Position numbers and translations under genes: made by a program
Notes under the pieces: generated by a model
Databases searched by the model: none
Seen by the model: the letters and a program-made list of their open reading frames with translations, nothing else
Told to the model about the DNA's origin: nothing
Part shown: piece by piece, positions 45,340-57,845 of the stretch
How positions within the stretch are numbered: the first letter of the stretch is position 1
Layout of the letters: each line of letters starts with the position of its first letter
From: Ceriagrion tenellum
Taxonomy: Eukaryota > Arthropoda > Insecta > Odonata > Coenagrionidae
Assembly: GCA_963169105.1 (NCBI GenBank)
Contig: OY720639.1
Location: forward strand, 117,449,117-117,513,116
Reading direction: 5' to 3'
Length of the DNA stretch: 64,000 nt

Positions 45340-46160
45340 GGACCGTCTCCTTATGAGACTGCCTGCGCCCTCCCCCGTCACACCCTCCCTTTACTCCGTC
45401 CTCCCCAACACTCCCCATCACCTCCCCCCCCCGATTCCTCCTCCGCTCTTCCCTTCCAATACTCCAATGCCTCTCCTCCCTTCTCTTCTTTTCTCTCACG
45501 GACGCGAACCGCGAGGGAAAACAAGGGGCGGAATATTGAAGTTCCTTCTCGCATCCTACTCGCCTACACTCGCCTCCCTCCCTCCCTCTCACATATTCCG
45601 GGGCACACACACTCGCTCTTCGCACCCTCGTAAGAATTCCCACTCCCCGCGGCTTCCTCCTAACACCCTCTGCCCTCCACCCCGCTTTTCCCCAATATAT
45701 CCCGCCCGTCCCCTCCCCCAACTCCGCCAGCCCACCCGTCCAGCCACCCCGGCAGCCTTCGTCTTCCTCGCCCAGAGTCGTATAAAAGCTTCTTCTTCGC
45801 CCCGACACGCCCACCTACCTTCTATTGTTCCAGCAGTCGTTCGATATTCAGCAGGGACAGTTAGTGCTCTCAACCCTGACACCTTTTGAGGTTATCTCCG
45901 TTCCCTTTTGCTCTTCCACGCACACACCACCCCTCTAGGATATCTGTCCCTCCTATCTCATTTCGCTTCGTTCATTTCATTCTCCTCGTCCTCTTTCTTT
46001 CTTTCTTCCTCTCTCCGAGTCGTCGTCTTCCTTCCCTCCGTCGCAAAATCGTTGTGCTCTCCCTTCTTCCCAGTCCATTCCCACCCTCAAGGCCTTGTTC
46101 CGATCTGTGGGCTTCAGGCTTTAATCCACGGTCCCGGAGACCGGATTCGACCAAAATCAT
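45340..46160. repeat. Long pyrimidine-rich tract
   Basis: About 800 bp of the plus strand is C/T-dominated (CCCTCC, CTTCC, TCTCTC words). Plus-strand frames of 111, 178 and 124 codons and their purine-strand partners arise from this composition. Confidence 0.65.
45780..45870 (+). promoter_or_regulatory. Candidate TATA-type core promoter
   Basis: TATAAAAG at about 45781-45788 sits in a GC/CT-rich region; 30-65 bp downstream lie CTTCTATTGTTCCAGCAGTC and GATATTCAGCAGGGACAG, the latter with an arthropod-like TCAG initiator core, though at about +65 it is further than usual. No downstream coding exon is identified. Confidence 0.25.
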
Positions 46161-49150
46161 GAGAAGGGGGCATCTTAAAGACTTTTGGAATGGAAAGGCC
46201 TTTCCTTATGGGTTTCTCGTCGGAAGGAGAAGACTTTTATGTGTGGGCTGTGGAGATTGAGTCGAACGAATGAACTGCGCAATGTGCCAGATTGATCCAG
46301 GAGGTTTATTCGCAGTGCGGTGGAGGTGAGGTGTTGATTTGCTAATGGCCTGCTCTTTTAGTGGCATCGTATCTAAGTTTTATGCGAGCCGACCTATCCA
46401 GGTGAGCCATGAAATGGTAGCTTGTTGAAATTTGGTCCTCTATAGTCGCAGTCTAGGTGCGAAAACAATTAGTTACCCTGCAAGAGAGCTTACTGTACTA
46501 AACAGTGGGTTTGATAAAGAAAGATGCATATTTACGATTTTTTAGATTGGCGAATTTTACATAGTTTCCTTGTCTTTATTGGCCACTTTAACTTGTTATT
46601 TAGAGTAGATACTGTTAGGGCCCATGTATTTGGTAGGTTGTGTTGCCAAAATAAGTGCTTTCTCTGGAAAAGTGGATTTTGAAACTATTCCGCCGTATTA
46701 TTTCTGATTTTGCAAAATGCGTAGTTATTATTATCCTCTATTGGTTAGTAATTGCGAAATGTCTAATCTTTGTATTGATGAAATTCGAAAGCCATGCATT
46801 TTTATGGATAGCGAGACAGTTATATTCACTCATCGTCTCACCACAAAAAATTCTTTTATCTGAAATTCCTAATTAGGAGTTAATAACTTATTGTTCGGCT
46901 ATCTGTGACCTAAATGGCGTAAGTCAGGTGGAAAAAATAATTACTGTCCTCAAAGAAATCTTACCTCCCTAACTACGGCTCTTTATTACGAGTGAAAGTG
47001 TCGGATACCTGTGGGCAAACAAGAAGATAATTGCCACGTTGCATCTGTTCTGTACTTTCTGCTCTAATATCCAATTTAGATCTTTTTTCCACTTGTCACC
47101 AGCATGTTTATCATTTATATCTCTTCTAGCATGGTAATAGTTTACATATGTTTTCCAAGGCCTTCTCAGCGACCAGCTGCTAATTAAATCATATAATTAT
47201 TTATATTATGGGAGAATGAATGAATGCGCTTAAATGCCAGGTGTAATGCCGTAATTCACTTTCTCTGCTTAAGTGAGTTTCGTTTTCCCAGCACCCGGGT
47301 TAATCTTGATAAAAGGAATCCATCTAGGAAGTCATTCGCGCCGTAATTCTATTACAACTTCCGTATCCTGCCTGGGAAATCACTGATCCTCTGAATGGCC
47401 GTTGTTGCATTTCACCTGCTACGATTATTAGGTATTCCCCTTATATAGCTGCCAATATAAAGAAATAAAAATTGATGTAAACTATCCATCGCTAATTCAA
47501 ATGCTGGAAGTGTAGCACGAATATTTGGTTTCAATATTCTAACATGGTTTATATTTAAATAAGTTTAAAAAACAAGTTCCCTGGGATGTTAGCGCTCTCA
47601 CCGGCTTTGTTTAATAGTTCTTTCCAATATTATAAAGCCTAATGAACTATTTGCAGAGAAACCAACTACTAAATCACTTTTACTTTTTACTGCTTACATT
47701 AGTGATTGGTAGTATTTTATGGCCTGTTATACCTTGTTTTGTTTCAAATTCCGTCGCTTAGCCTTAAAAAAAACTATTGTTCGGATTGTGCATTGAATGA
47801 GTACTTATTACCTGAACGAGTAGGAATCCATTTTTGTAATGTAATATTATGATTGTTCATATAATTATGTTATTGAACATATGTGTGGTTTCATTGCATT
47901 TAATAATGAAACATTTTTTTCTGTCAGAACACCATTATTTGAAATATGGAAGCCATTTATTGGGAAGTTCATCTAATATAATATTGATAAAGAATTTATC
48001 ATTGCCTCTTACTTTTCCATTGGCAGGGCGAGCAATGTGCTTAAGAGAGACTGGAATGATTGGCTGGGCAGAAGCCATGGCATTTTATTCATAATGATGG
48101 GCGGGAGAAATACTAGCATCCCTGTCTACGTGTGCGATTAAATGAAAAAATTTAAGTAAATATGTTCGGTGAGATCTAGTGGAACGAGAGTTATAACTCA
48201 GCTTGCTATTCAGTTCTGGGCCTGATGTCGGCTAATTGGACCGAAGCGCTTTGTACGTTTAAGAAATAGTTTATGTGAGAAGTTGCAAACTTCGATAAAT
48301 TGAGCGAACTTGAAAAGCCATAACTCGTAAAAGATTAAGATTATACCTAAGATTATCGCTCAATGGGTCAATCTTGGGTGGTAACGTTTTTCAATATCCG
48401 TATACTTGAATGTGCTGATTGTTTTATTTGTGGCCATTTTTACGTACCTACATATTTGCGTAGGGAAGGCGCTTAGGTAGCCATTTGTTTAAAAAAAAAT
48501 TTTCTATGCAAACGACCCAATTAACAAACTGCATGACTAAAAAAGTGGATTTTGGATGTATATACTAATGGTATTGATTTATGATGCCTGAACACCTCTG
48601 TCAAAAGTTTTTGGGAGAGATAAAATAAATAGGAAAGCTGTCATTTTTTGGAAGTTGTAATAAATCCTCCTTTCATGTAAAAAGTAATAGTTTTGAATTC
48701 TCCTGTAAATAAAGGGAAGTGCGAGTTATGTGGTTTGTTGATTTGACAAAGATATGTTGTTGTGCAGGGAAATTTATAATCCAATTTTAACGAATACGAT
48801 TCGTCAAACGATTTCGCCATCCCATATCTGAAGCTCCTTACCGCTGGATCATCGTGCCCTCACGCATTGAGGGAAAGCAAACAACACTCGATCCGATTGA
48901 AATGAAACGGCACAACTTGCGGCGTGGAACATTTTTGAGGTTATCGCCCTGTGTGCTCAGTGTCCGTCCCGATCTTGCTCCGCTCTTTCTGTCCTCAGCC
49001 GCATGCTTCACCGATTTCCCCGATTTGCTCTTCCACGCCTTGACCGGCTGTAAGATTTCCGCTACCAAAGGGCCACCCTTCCTCCCCATTCATTGTAAGT
49101 CACGTTTCCACTCGTCGACCTAATATCGCATGTCTTTATTTTTCTTTACC
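46161..49150. other. Unassigned sequence, 3 kb
   Basis: No supportable gene. Complementary frames at 48838-49123 sit in a GC-richer patch; neither shows a family motif. Confidence 0.35.
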
Positions 49151-49170
49151 CTCTCTCTCTCTCTCTCTCC
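49151..49170. repeat. (CT)n microsatellite
   Basis: An uninterrupted run of about nine CT units. Confidence 0.9.
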
Positions 49171-52100
49171 CCGCCCACTAATAATTTATACGGAGCTTAT
49201 CTCCTCCTTCGTCATCGTGATTATGACTGCCCTTTTGATCACGTTGTCTCCGCCTTTTTATTAATTCCTTCCCCCCCTCCCATCTCTTCGCAGCTCAACC
49301 CTTTCGGGCCCTTCCTGTCCCCTACCGACTCCTCCGGATGCTTCACCTTCTCCTCCACCATGATGATGTTCATTTTTCTTCTCCCCGTCTTCCTCCATCC
49401 TCCGCTAGTGATCGTACCCTGTTTTATTTTCTTCCTTCCTCTATTCAAAATTCTCTCCTTTCCCTTCCAAAAATCTTTCCTTCTCCTACAATTAGGCGTA
49501 TATGTATTTGAACGAAATATTTTGGTTGTTTTTTATTCGATCTGATGACTGGCCAGTATTACAACTGTCCTATTGACTGTTTATTTCACTATAGAAAAAT
49601 ATTTTTAAGAGACAAAGTATTATACTTAATGTTTGAAATATTATTTATACATTTAGGGCCTCAAGTGTAAAACGTGATACCAAATGACATGATGAAACAA
49701 ATATCTGCCATGTAAGAAAGAGAACTGGTTTAATGGACGGGATGAAGAAGGAGTGTTAAAGATAGATAGAGCCCTGCAGTAGTGGAAAACCTGCAAATTT
49801 TCTATGATTTTCTCTGATTTACATTAAAACACATCATTAACCGGTAGATCACTTTGATAATTATTTATAAAGCAGGTAACGGAATGATTGTTACAAAAAG
49901 AGAAATTTGATGCATACTTGATTAGGATTGTTATCTTAGCTTGGTTGCCAAGAAATTATTTGTTTGTTTTTTCCGTCCATGTTGTCTTTGTTACGAGGTG
50001 TAATATTTTCTTGGTTCCAATTTTATTACAACTTGATAAGAAGAAATTCTGTTTAGCTTGAGGCCACTTGCTCCAGAGGTGAAAAAAGCAGTTAACAATC
50101 ACGAATAATTTAGCTCCTTGATAGATATGTCTGAACACGTCTTGTGCTAATTAATGCTTCAAGAGTAATACACTTAATAAAATTCCTAAATAATTCAGTC
50201 ATGTTGTCGCTGGGGTACAACTCAAGCGAAACTTGGTGGCAGTCGCATTCGGGTAGCGTACCGTTAAGGAGGGAAGCACGTGGAAGGGTTTGTCAATGGG
50301 GCGGAGAAGAGATGAGAGAGAATTGGGCAAGTAACGGTGCCAGCATAATTGCACTTAACTTGAGAAGCTGGGGTAGTATCTGCAGCGCATTACCTGGCAA
50401 TGTTTACGATTCGAATGAAGATACGTTAAAATGCAATGGCAAGTGTTCATAACCCATCAGAAGAGGCAAATTAAAAAATTGTGTTCTGATCAACCTTGTC
50501 TTGGACTTCGGTAGACATCATTTGCTGTGAGTGAGAGATTGAAAATTTAGTCGGTGGCTGTAAAATTCTGACACCGTAGTAACCCAGGTAGTTAAATGCG
50601 GTTACTACTCTACTCTGTCGTGAGAATCTAGGTAGTGTGGCTTGTAGCCTGCCGCGGAAAAAGGCGTTGCGCGATGCTACTTCCACCGTGTTTCGCTACC
50701 GCTCCCGAGGGTCCGGGGTGGAAACCTGATAGTGGCAGTGGAATTCCGAATCTTAACTGAGTGTTACGCGGAGACGACTTCCATTGTAGTTTTCCTCAAC
50801 GGTCGTTATTATTAGATGCTAAATGCTGGACCTCTTATTGTCTTTTGTCAATAGTAGTATTATGTCGACACCAGTTTCCCTCCAGTTGCCGCCTATATTC
50901 AATGGCTAAATTGACCTTTCGGTTGCCTCGCCAGGTAAATCAACGACTCAGGCCATATTCCAATTCAAGTTAAAGCGGGTTCGCTAGTAACTGTATGTTT
51001 GACTGCAATTATATGTTAAAAAGTTAAAATTCTGTATTTTCAATGTATTGTGAGATATACTGGGTTGTGGGCGGTATCGCCTCATCCAACTCAGGATAAA
51101 TAAACTCAAGAATAAGGTGGCTGGCGTGGTAATCGTAGATCATTGAGTGATTATTTTAATTTTTTTAAGCTAGTATGAAAGAATACATAGATTACATTTC
51201 ATTAAAGTGTAAGTGTATCTGTTAATGTGTCGAAACTCGCCATACTGGACGTAATGAAAGTAATTCAAATATTACATTTTATTTTTTTTCCATAATAAAA
51301 ATATATTACGACTTAGGTTGTCGAACAGGCGAACTGAGTCGGCTCGTTTGGAATTTTCTGATCGGTCCGTTCAGTTCGAACTGAGACCGATTGGTAAGCG
51401 TAGTGATTGACACCTGGTGTAGCTCTTTTATATACAGGATATACATCATGTTGTACCCTGAAAAAGTTTTAAATAATAACACTATTATTAATACTTTTTG
51501 CTTTAGTCTCCCAAAAAAACGTTTCATATTCATATCCGCATTCCATTGATTCATCCTCCATTAAATATTGTCGAATCTTTAAAAAAATAATCAATCATTC
51601 GTTCAAATGTCAGTCATGCGTTCACGATTGTGCCTGTCCTTGTGAAATGACCAAGCGGGTTTTGTTAGCAGGTAAATTCTTGTCGTTTGAGCAGTGTCCG
51701 TGTAACTGCAATCTCCCCTGTCCCGAACGATTGTTGTGGACGGTTTCAATTAACTTTTTTCGTGCTACTTATCCACTGTATTCCCTATGGAGCTCGTGGT
51801 TATTGTTCTGCTTGTAGTTTCTCTGTTAGACCTCGTTTGGTGGTGCACTTATCTCATTCTTATTTCCTCTAAGCCATGGGCAGTGGTGTATTGCTTAATC
51901 TAAATTGCCAGCGCTGACATTCTTACGTACGGGGAGGAGTGGTGACGAGATCTTAGCCTAGATTTCTGACCAACAGATGCTTGACTCACGGAGTGGTTAC
52001 TTTTTTTGTGAATTGTATTACCTTAAAGTCGACATTTATAATTATAATAATATTTTTTAGAACGAGGAATCATGTATAAACTATATTGATATTTATTTAT

Positions 52101-52444
52101 ATCTGCATCCGTTGGCGTACCTGCTTTAATGGAATCGCAGCTAGTGTAAAATATCTATTTTATTCAATAAAAACTGTCCTGATATTTATTTAGATTTTTG
52201 TTATTTCTCATTTCATGCATTTTTTAAGTATCCTATATTTGTGTATGCAATGATCGGAATCATTTTTAACGTAAAGTCTTTCGCAGAAATAGTAGCAGTG
52301 GAGAAATATAAAAATGTGTAATTTAATTGGTTATCAGTCACTTCCGAGAACTTAAGCTTAGAATAGTAAAATTTATCGTTAGGGTAATATTTTGCTGCAG
52401 TTTTATGCAACTTTATTGGAGAAATTTTCGTGTCCATTTATTTC
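49171..52444. other. Unassigned sequence, 3.3 kb
   Basis: Mixed composition without recognised genes, RNAs or repeat ends. Confidence 0.35.
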
Positions 52445-52626
52445 GGATAAAAAGGCACTCTATGCATACGAAATCGAGTTATTTATTACATGCTGCTGTA
52501 GTAAACGCTCATGTACTTGAGTCATTACGTTCATCGAAACCTACCGGGAAAATCAACCGCATCATAAGCCGTAGTTCAGATATTTGGAAAGGAAAAAAAT
52601 GAGCGTTCGGCCCATTGGTATAGATG
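52445..52626 (+). repeat. Dispersed repeat, copy A
   Basis: This shares about 180 bp with the reverse complement of 55050-55243. Shared words include GAAATCGAGTTATTTATTAC, GAGTCATTACGTTC, TCAACCGCATCATAAGCC and the ATTGGT-x-TAGAT end. It is non-coding. Confidence 0.8.
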
Positions 52627-52883
52627 CAGCACTCTGGCGTTGGATGGAATTTCATGTCATTGAATTATAGCCTTCAAGCCTTTGTATATATCATGCATGC
52701 AGTTGTCTTCCTTATAATTAATTCCTTATCTTCCTCTCATGTACGAAAGTTCTGATTGTTATGGACGGAGGGGTAATTTTTATTAACCTCACGTGCTTAC
52801 AGTGCTGTCTTTTTCTAAGTATCGTAGCAGTAGATGCTCAATTTATTTTTCAGCAATGGAATAAATGTTGTTTTATATTTTAC

Positions 52884-52920
52884 TAGTGGAACGTACCCGT
52901 TGAAATTCAACGGGTGCAAA
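52884..52920. repeat. 21-bp hairpin at a possible repeat terminus
   Basis: ACCCGTTGAA (52895-52904) and TTCAACGGGT (52906-52915) are perfect complements around one base. It stands between AT-rich flanks and may be the end of a mobile element; the other end was not found. Confidence 0.5.
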
Positions 52921-54534
52921 ACACATTGAACTTATTTTATACTATCGATAACAATCGAAATATATCGATATATATCGCGCACAATGTATTTCTTATTGCT
53001 TATATGGATTCTTCTATTTCAATTGATACGTTATAATGTTGAAAGCGCGTTATATTGCAAAAAATATAATAATATGTATGTGAAACTAAATTGGTATCAA
53101 TTAAATATCCTGAAATAAAGGTTTGCTCTGCACCATGGAGCAAGTGCGTGACGTCAAGATGGCGGATCGCCTCATCCCCTAAGAGAAATATCAAGGGCCA
53201 TTTTTTAAAACCAATTTTAGGAAACAATAGCAATATTTAGGAAGTAAGATATGCCGTCGCATGTTCTCTGATAAATTCTGTGCATTTTGGTACCTCATTT
53301 GTAGAGTTTGGTTGCGTATAAGTTGAGAAAAAGGTATCTATACAGTAGAAATAATATAGGAGATTAACAACAGTCGGAAACCATTTTCCACTCTGTCTGT
53401 TGCTCTTCGGAAAAGGAAGCGAGAAGGATGCGAAAATGCGATGACACGAATTGATGCCATCGGGATCTCCTGTCTTATGGTACTTTCTTATTTCTTCTTA
53501 TTATTTTGTTCACATCAAATTATCATATTTATTCTATTATTTAAGCTTGTATTCATGTCTTTTTTTAATATTGACAATCGACGATTTCTCAGGTTTGTTT
53601 TTTTTAATTTGCCTTTTTGCTGAGCCATTTAATTTATGTTCATTTCCTTTATGGTTAGTTTTATTTCCTGGTCACGAATGAATCTTTACTTTTCCAAGTA
53701 ACGATTCTTAGTTGTATAGCGCCCCTCATTAAACGAGGCGAATAGATGTGGCGGCCACCTTTTAAAGTCGTCGAGTAAAAAAAAAAAAACTCGTTCTGGT
53801 CCATGAGAATTTTTAGTGATCCCCAAACAGCTCTTGGGTTCATTAGAGCGAGCGTAGTTAATTAGGTGTTTGACGTTGTTTTTGTTGCGGTGCTGTTATG
53901 TACTTCCTATTCCTTAAGTTACCCTTGTTTACAGAGGTCGTTGTTTCCCTTCTATGGCCTTCCTTTTTGGCCGTAAAATCCGGGAATGGAATTACTGGTG
54001 AGTATTCCTAGAAGTCGTATTGATTTGGAACTTCCCGGAAAGGAATCGAATTAGCCCTTAAAAGCCTGTCGTGTGACACGTTCTCAGTAATCCTGTTTTT
54101 TATGTTAGTTTTTATCAGAAAATATTATTCACTGCACCATCAAACCAGCCTTCAGGGGGTGATTATGGACTGCGTGGCAAGGATAGTACTTGGATTTTCT
54201 CGAATTAATTAGCGGTGAATACTTGTCGTTCCTGTATCTTTCTGTGCAAGCCGATGATTGAATGTCTTTCTCAAAAATTTTGCCGCAGACCCGTTGTGAG
54301 AAACGATTCTTTCTCTCATTTTTGAGTCCTGAAAAAATGTGGCTCAGAATGAAATTATAATGAATGCACAGCGAGAAAAACTCACGAGTGAAAGCGGCGT
54401 AAAACATGGGAAAATCAAAAATGGATGAATATTTCTCGAGAATTTTAGAGTACAGAAAATTACTGGAAGGTACTCGCCCTCACCTCAATCATGCATGTCG
54501 GCCGTGGAAAAAACTTTGTTCCATTGGCGCGGTA
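52921..54534. other. Unassigned AT-rich DNA
   Basis: Includes a run of 13 A bases flanked by CGAGT and ACTCG at about 53770-53795. No gene recognised. Confidence 0.4.
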
Positions 54535-54715
54535 TTATTTACTTGTTTACTTGTATTTTGTTTATCCTGGGTTGGATGGGACAGATCCGTCTCCTCTTCC
54601 CCCAACCCAGTTTACATACACTTGTCCTGGGCAGATAATATTTTACCCAGGTGGGACTCGAACCCGCGATCCTTGTGTTAGCAGGCGAGGACTTTACCCC
54701 GCCTCCACCGGGGCC
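54535..54715 (-). mobile_element. tRNA-derived SINE (GGCCCCGGTGG family), copy 2
   Basis: The minus strand starts GGCCCCGGTGGAGGCGGGGT, has B box CGGGTTCGAGTCCC, and ends in an A-rich AAGTAAACAAGTAAATAAT tail. It matches the copy at 24317-24508 through the head; the 3' bodies differ more. Plus-strand frames of 91 and 93 codons across it are shadows. Confidence 0.85.
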
Positions 54716-55049
54716 GACTATTCAAAGAATGACAAAAGAAGAGGTAGGTTGTTATCATTAAAGCTTTCTTAAAATTTGTATCATGTCAGAGAATTACCAT
54801 GGTTTTTTTATTTCAGTGAAGATGTTTCGCATTTATGAGAAACGATAAAGAGAAAAACCAGATGGTATAAAAGTTATTGGATTAACCAGGATGAAAGTCC
54901 CTCTGTAGGCGATATGGTAAGCAAGACTAGGGTTTATAGTAAGGTACACAAGACCTTCATCCATTTCTAGCACCTACGATATTATTGCGCCATCTCTCTG
55001 CATTGGCTGATTCGATCATCTAAATATGATATGGGACACAAATGTCTAT

Positions 55050-55243
55050 GGGCCATATCTACACCAATCGGCCAAATGCCCATTTTTCCCTCTCCAAATT
55101 TCTGAACTGTGGCTTATGATGCGGTTGATTTTTCCCGGTAGATTTCGACGAACGTAATGACTCAACTACATGTGCGTGTACGATAGCAACAGCGACATGT
55201 AATAAATAACTCGATTTCGTGGGCATGGAGTGCTTTTTTATCC
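55050..55243 (-). repeat. Dispersed repeat, copy B (inverted relative to copy A)
   Basis: The reverse complement matches 52445-52626 from GGATAAAAAAGCACTC to GATTGGTGTAGAT with scattered substitutions and small indels. Confidence 0.8.
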
Positions 55244-57600
55244 CTCATTAATACGAAAAAAGGTTGGTATCTTAACTCCTGCCAGAGGCGCTTGTGGCCG
55301 TTTGTGGGGTCGTACGTTTTCGTTGATAAAATGGTTAAGACACGATAGATATTCACTCCTCAATGGATGAGAGGCTTATGATTGATACTCTTCCACCCTT
55401 TCCTCTTACAATTCCTTTTCCCTCCCCACTTCATGACTGGTGCACTGCACCACGTTCTTCATGTAATCGCGGCCACTCGCTGCGTAGATCGTATTTATAG
55501 AGATCTTTAAAAATTTGATCGATATACCTTGGTGGAAGGATACTTTGTGAAATGACCTAAAGTGTCTTTTTATTTATATTTTGGCTCCCAACAGAAAAAG
55601 CATGCACTTCATTTCATATGGAGTACGAAAGCCTACCATCCACACTTTCTTCTTCAAAACTGAACTTGAAATTGAATTGTGTTCAAAGTGCGAGAAAAAA
55701 ATGTTCATAAGAACAGGGAAATTAGTATTTTTTACCAAATATAATAGCTGATAAAACCTCTTTTCACAAGACGCTGTGAGCATAAATGCTTAGGAAATTG
55801 AATGAAAATAACGTTTCAGTAGGTACGTTACCATATTATTTACTCAACTGTCAGCAAATAAATGCAATAATTGAAGTTTAAATGTGTTAATTTAATAGCA
55901 ATGGCGATGGAATCGGCACTTATGACTGTAAAAAGGTGCTCATTAAAATGTATTAGTTGAATTATCTGCGTGTTTTCTCTCTTTCCATAACTTAGCTGCT
56001 TAATACCAAAGGCATATCATCAGGAAAGACAATTTTTTTCAACATATTAATATAAAGGGCTGAATGAAGTAGTTGTTTTGACAAACAACATCGCGGTGGG
56101 ACCTCCTTAAGTTCTCCTAACGGACTCTGGATCTCGTCAAAATTACTTTTAACAAGCTCATTGAACGATTACTTCAATGGATTGATTAGTGCACCTTGTG
56201 AATTTCAAGAAGCTTTGAGGGCCCTCTTTGCAGTGGTCTAGTGCGAAGCGAATCGCATGATTTTCATTCAGTGGCGGAGAGTTCAAGCCTTTAACCCTTA
56301 TTTTATGTTCGTTCATCTCGTTCTCCAGTTTTCGTTTTCGCACTTTGGCAAGTGGTGTGAGTCAATGTTGGAAAAAAGGTGGGAGAGAGCCCTTACCCTC
56401 TTTTATTTCGCCTCGGGAGTGATTAAAAGGATTTGTCCCGAGCAGGTGTGTTTGCCCCGGCATCAGCCGCAGCCTTCCATAATTTCATCCCACTGAATGG
56501 GCTTTTTGGGTGGTTTCTCATCAAATCTACCATCTTTCTCCCCCCGTCTTATCGTAGATCCCGGATTAAGTGTTTGCGAAAGCCTTCTACGTGAAAAGGT
56601 TTATGGCTCCGGGGATAATGGACTTTTCATCGAGGAATATTTTTAATTGTATCGATTTCCGACGAAAATCGTATTTTTCTCTTTCCTTTTTGGTGAAAAT
56701 GATGATGCACCTTGGCGATAGCTGTCAGCGATAAGCCTGCAGGAGAGTTCTTTAAAATGATGATAACGTCACGTTGTGCCTCCTTGCTTATTATCTATTA
56801 TTATTGGGATTTATTCTAAGCCTGCATTATACGCGCGTGCAAATTTTTACTCCTAACCCTATATAAACAGAATTATGAAACATCAGCATGAACAAAATAC
56901 TGCTACTATATTAGTTTTTTAAAGGTGCTATTTAAGTATTTAAAAACATTTCAATTGATTTGATAATAATATTAATTTTGAAATGTGACGCATTTGCATT
57001 TTATGTATTTAATTCAAAATAATACTTAGCATAATAATATTTACACAAGGTATACTTCAACGTTACCTTCATGACGTACCTTTTTTTAAACTTTCCAAAT
57101 TTTCTTCGACAGCTGGAACAATTTATTTCAGAGCTCCACCAGGCACGGCATCGTCAGTAAATCGCGTCGCACATTCATCTATTCAAATTGTTTGACGAAC
57201 CGCCGAAAGAGACGTAACTTTCCACACACTTAATCCGAAGCGTTACAATTTTGTCTAGCGCAGGAACTAAATTGAAAAGCCTCTCAGAAAGCAGATATTT
57301 CAATGATTTAGAAACATAGCAAATTTGACTCGCTCGTCCATAGAGGGTTAAGATTAGGATTAACATGAGATTGTGTACATGCTTTCGTGACGAAAAACCG
57401 GCATTCTTGGCACTGTATTAACCCGAAGTCGTCACCGTGTCTTCTTCGGAGGTTTTATAAGTCTCGTTTTTATTTCATGTCGCATGTTAAGGTTTTCGAA
57501 AATGCTAACTAGCCTGTCTCTGGTCTGCGAACTAGCCGGTGTCTGGTCTTCCTTCGACATCCTCATCTTTTAACTCTCCCATTCTGATTACTGTGACTCT
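55244..57600. other. Unassigned AT-rich DNA
   Basis: No feature recognised. Confidence 0.4.
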
Positions 57601-57845
57601 CTGTATCACTTCTTAGCGCGCGCTTGCAGCGATAACATCTCGAGACTTCATGGGCCGTTGATCGCGGCTGAGGCCGGTCGACCGATTGCCCCACAGCCCC
57701 GACTGCCCCCTCTCACGCCCACTCCCCGGGCCGTCTCCCCCGCTGAATATCCTGCCCCTCTGGGCCCGCAATTCTGAGTTGCTCATGGGAGTGATACGTG
57801 ACAAGCGGCGGGCCCAATTGGCGAAGCCGGGAACGAAATCTTTTG
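57601..57845. other. GC-rich island
   Basis: A CpG-containing island (AGCGCGCGCTTGCAGCG, GGCCGGTCGACCG) in AT-rich surroundings. It may be regulatory; no exon is supported. Confidence 0.3.

Noticed and set aside
45323..45889. Open frames of 163 and 178 codons on opposite strands
   Set aside because: They overlap in pyrimidine-rich low-complexity DNA; proline/serine- and glycine/arginine-rich translations follow from composition.
54406..54772. Two plus-strand frames over 90 codons
   Set aside because: They cross a minus-strand tRNA-derived SINE and share no phase or motif.
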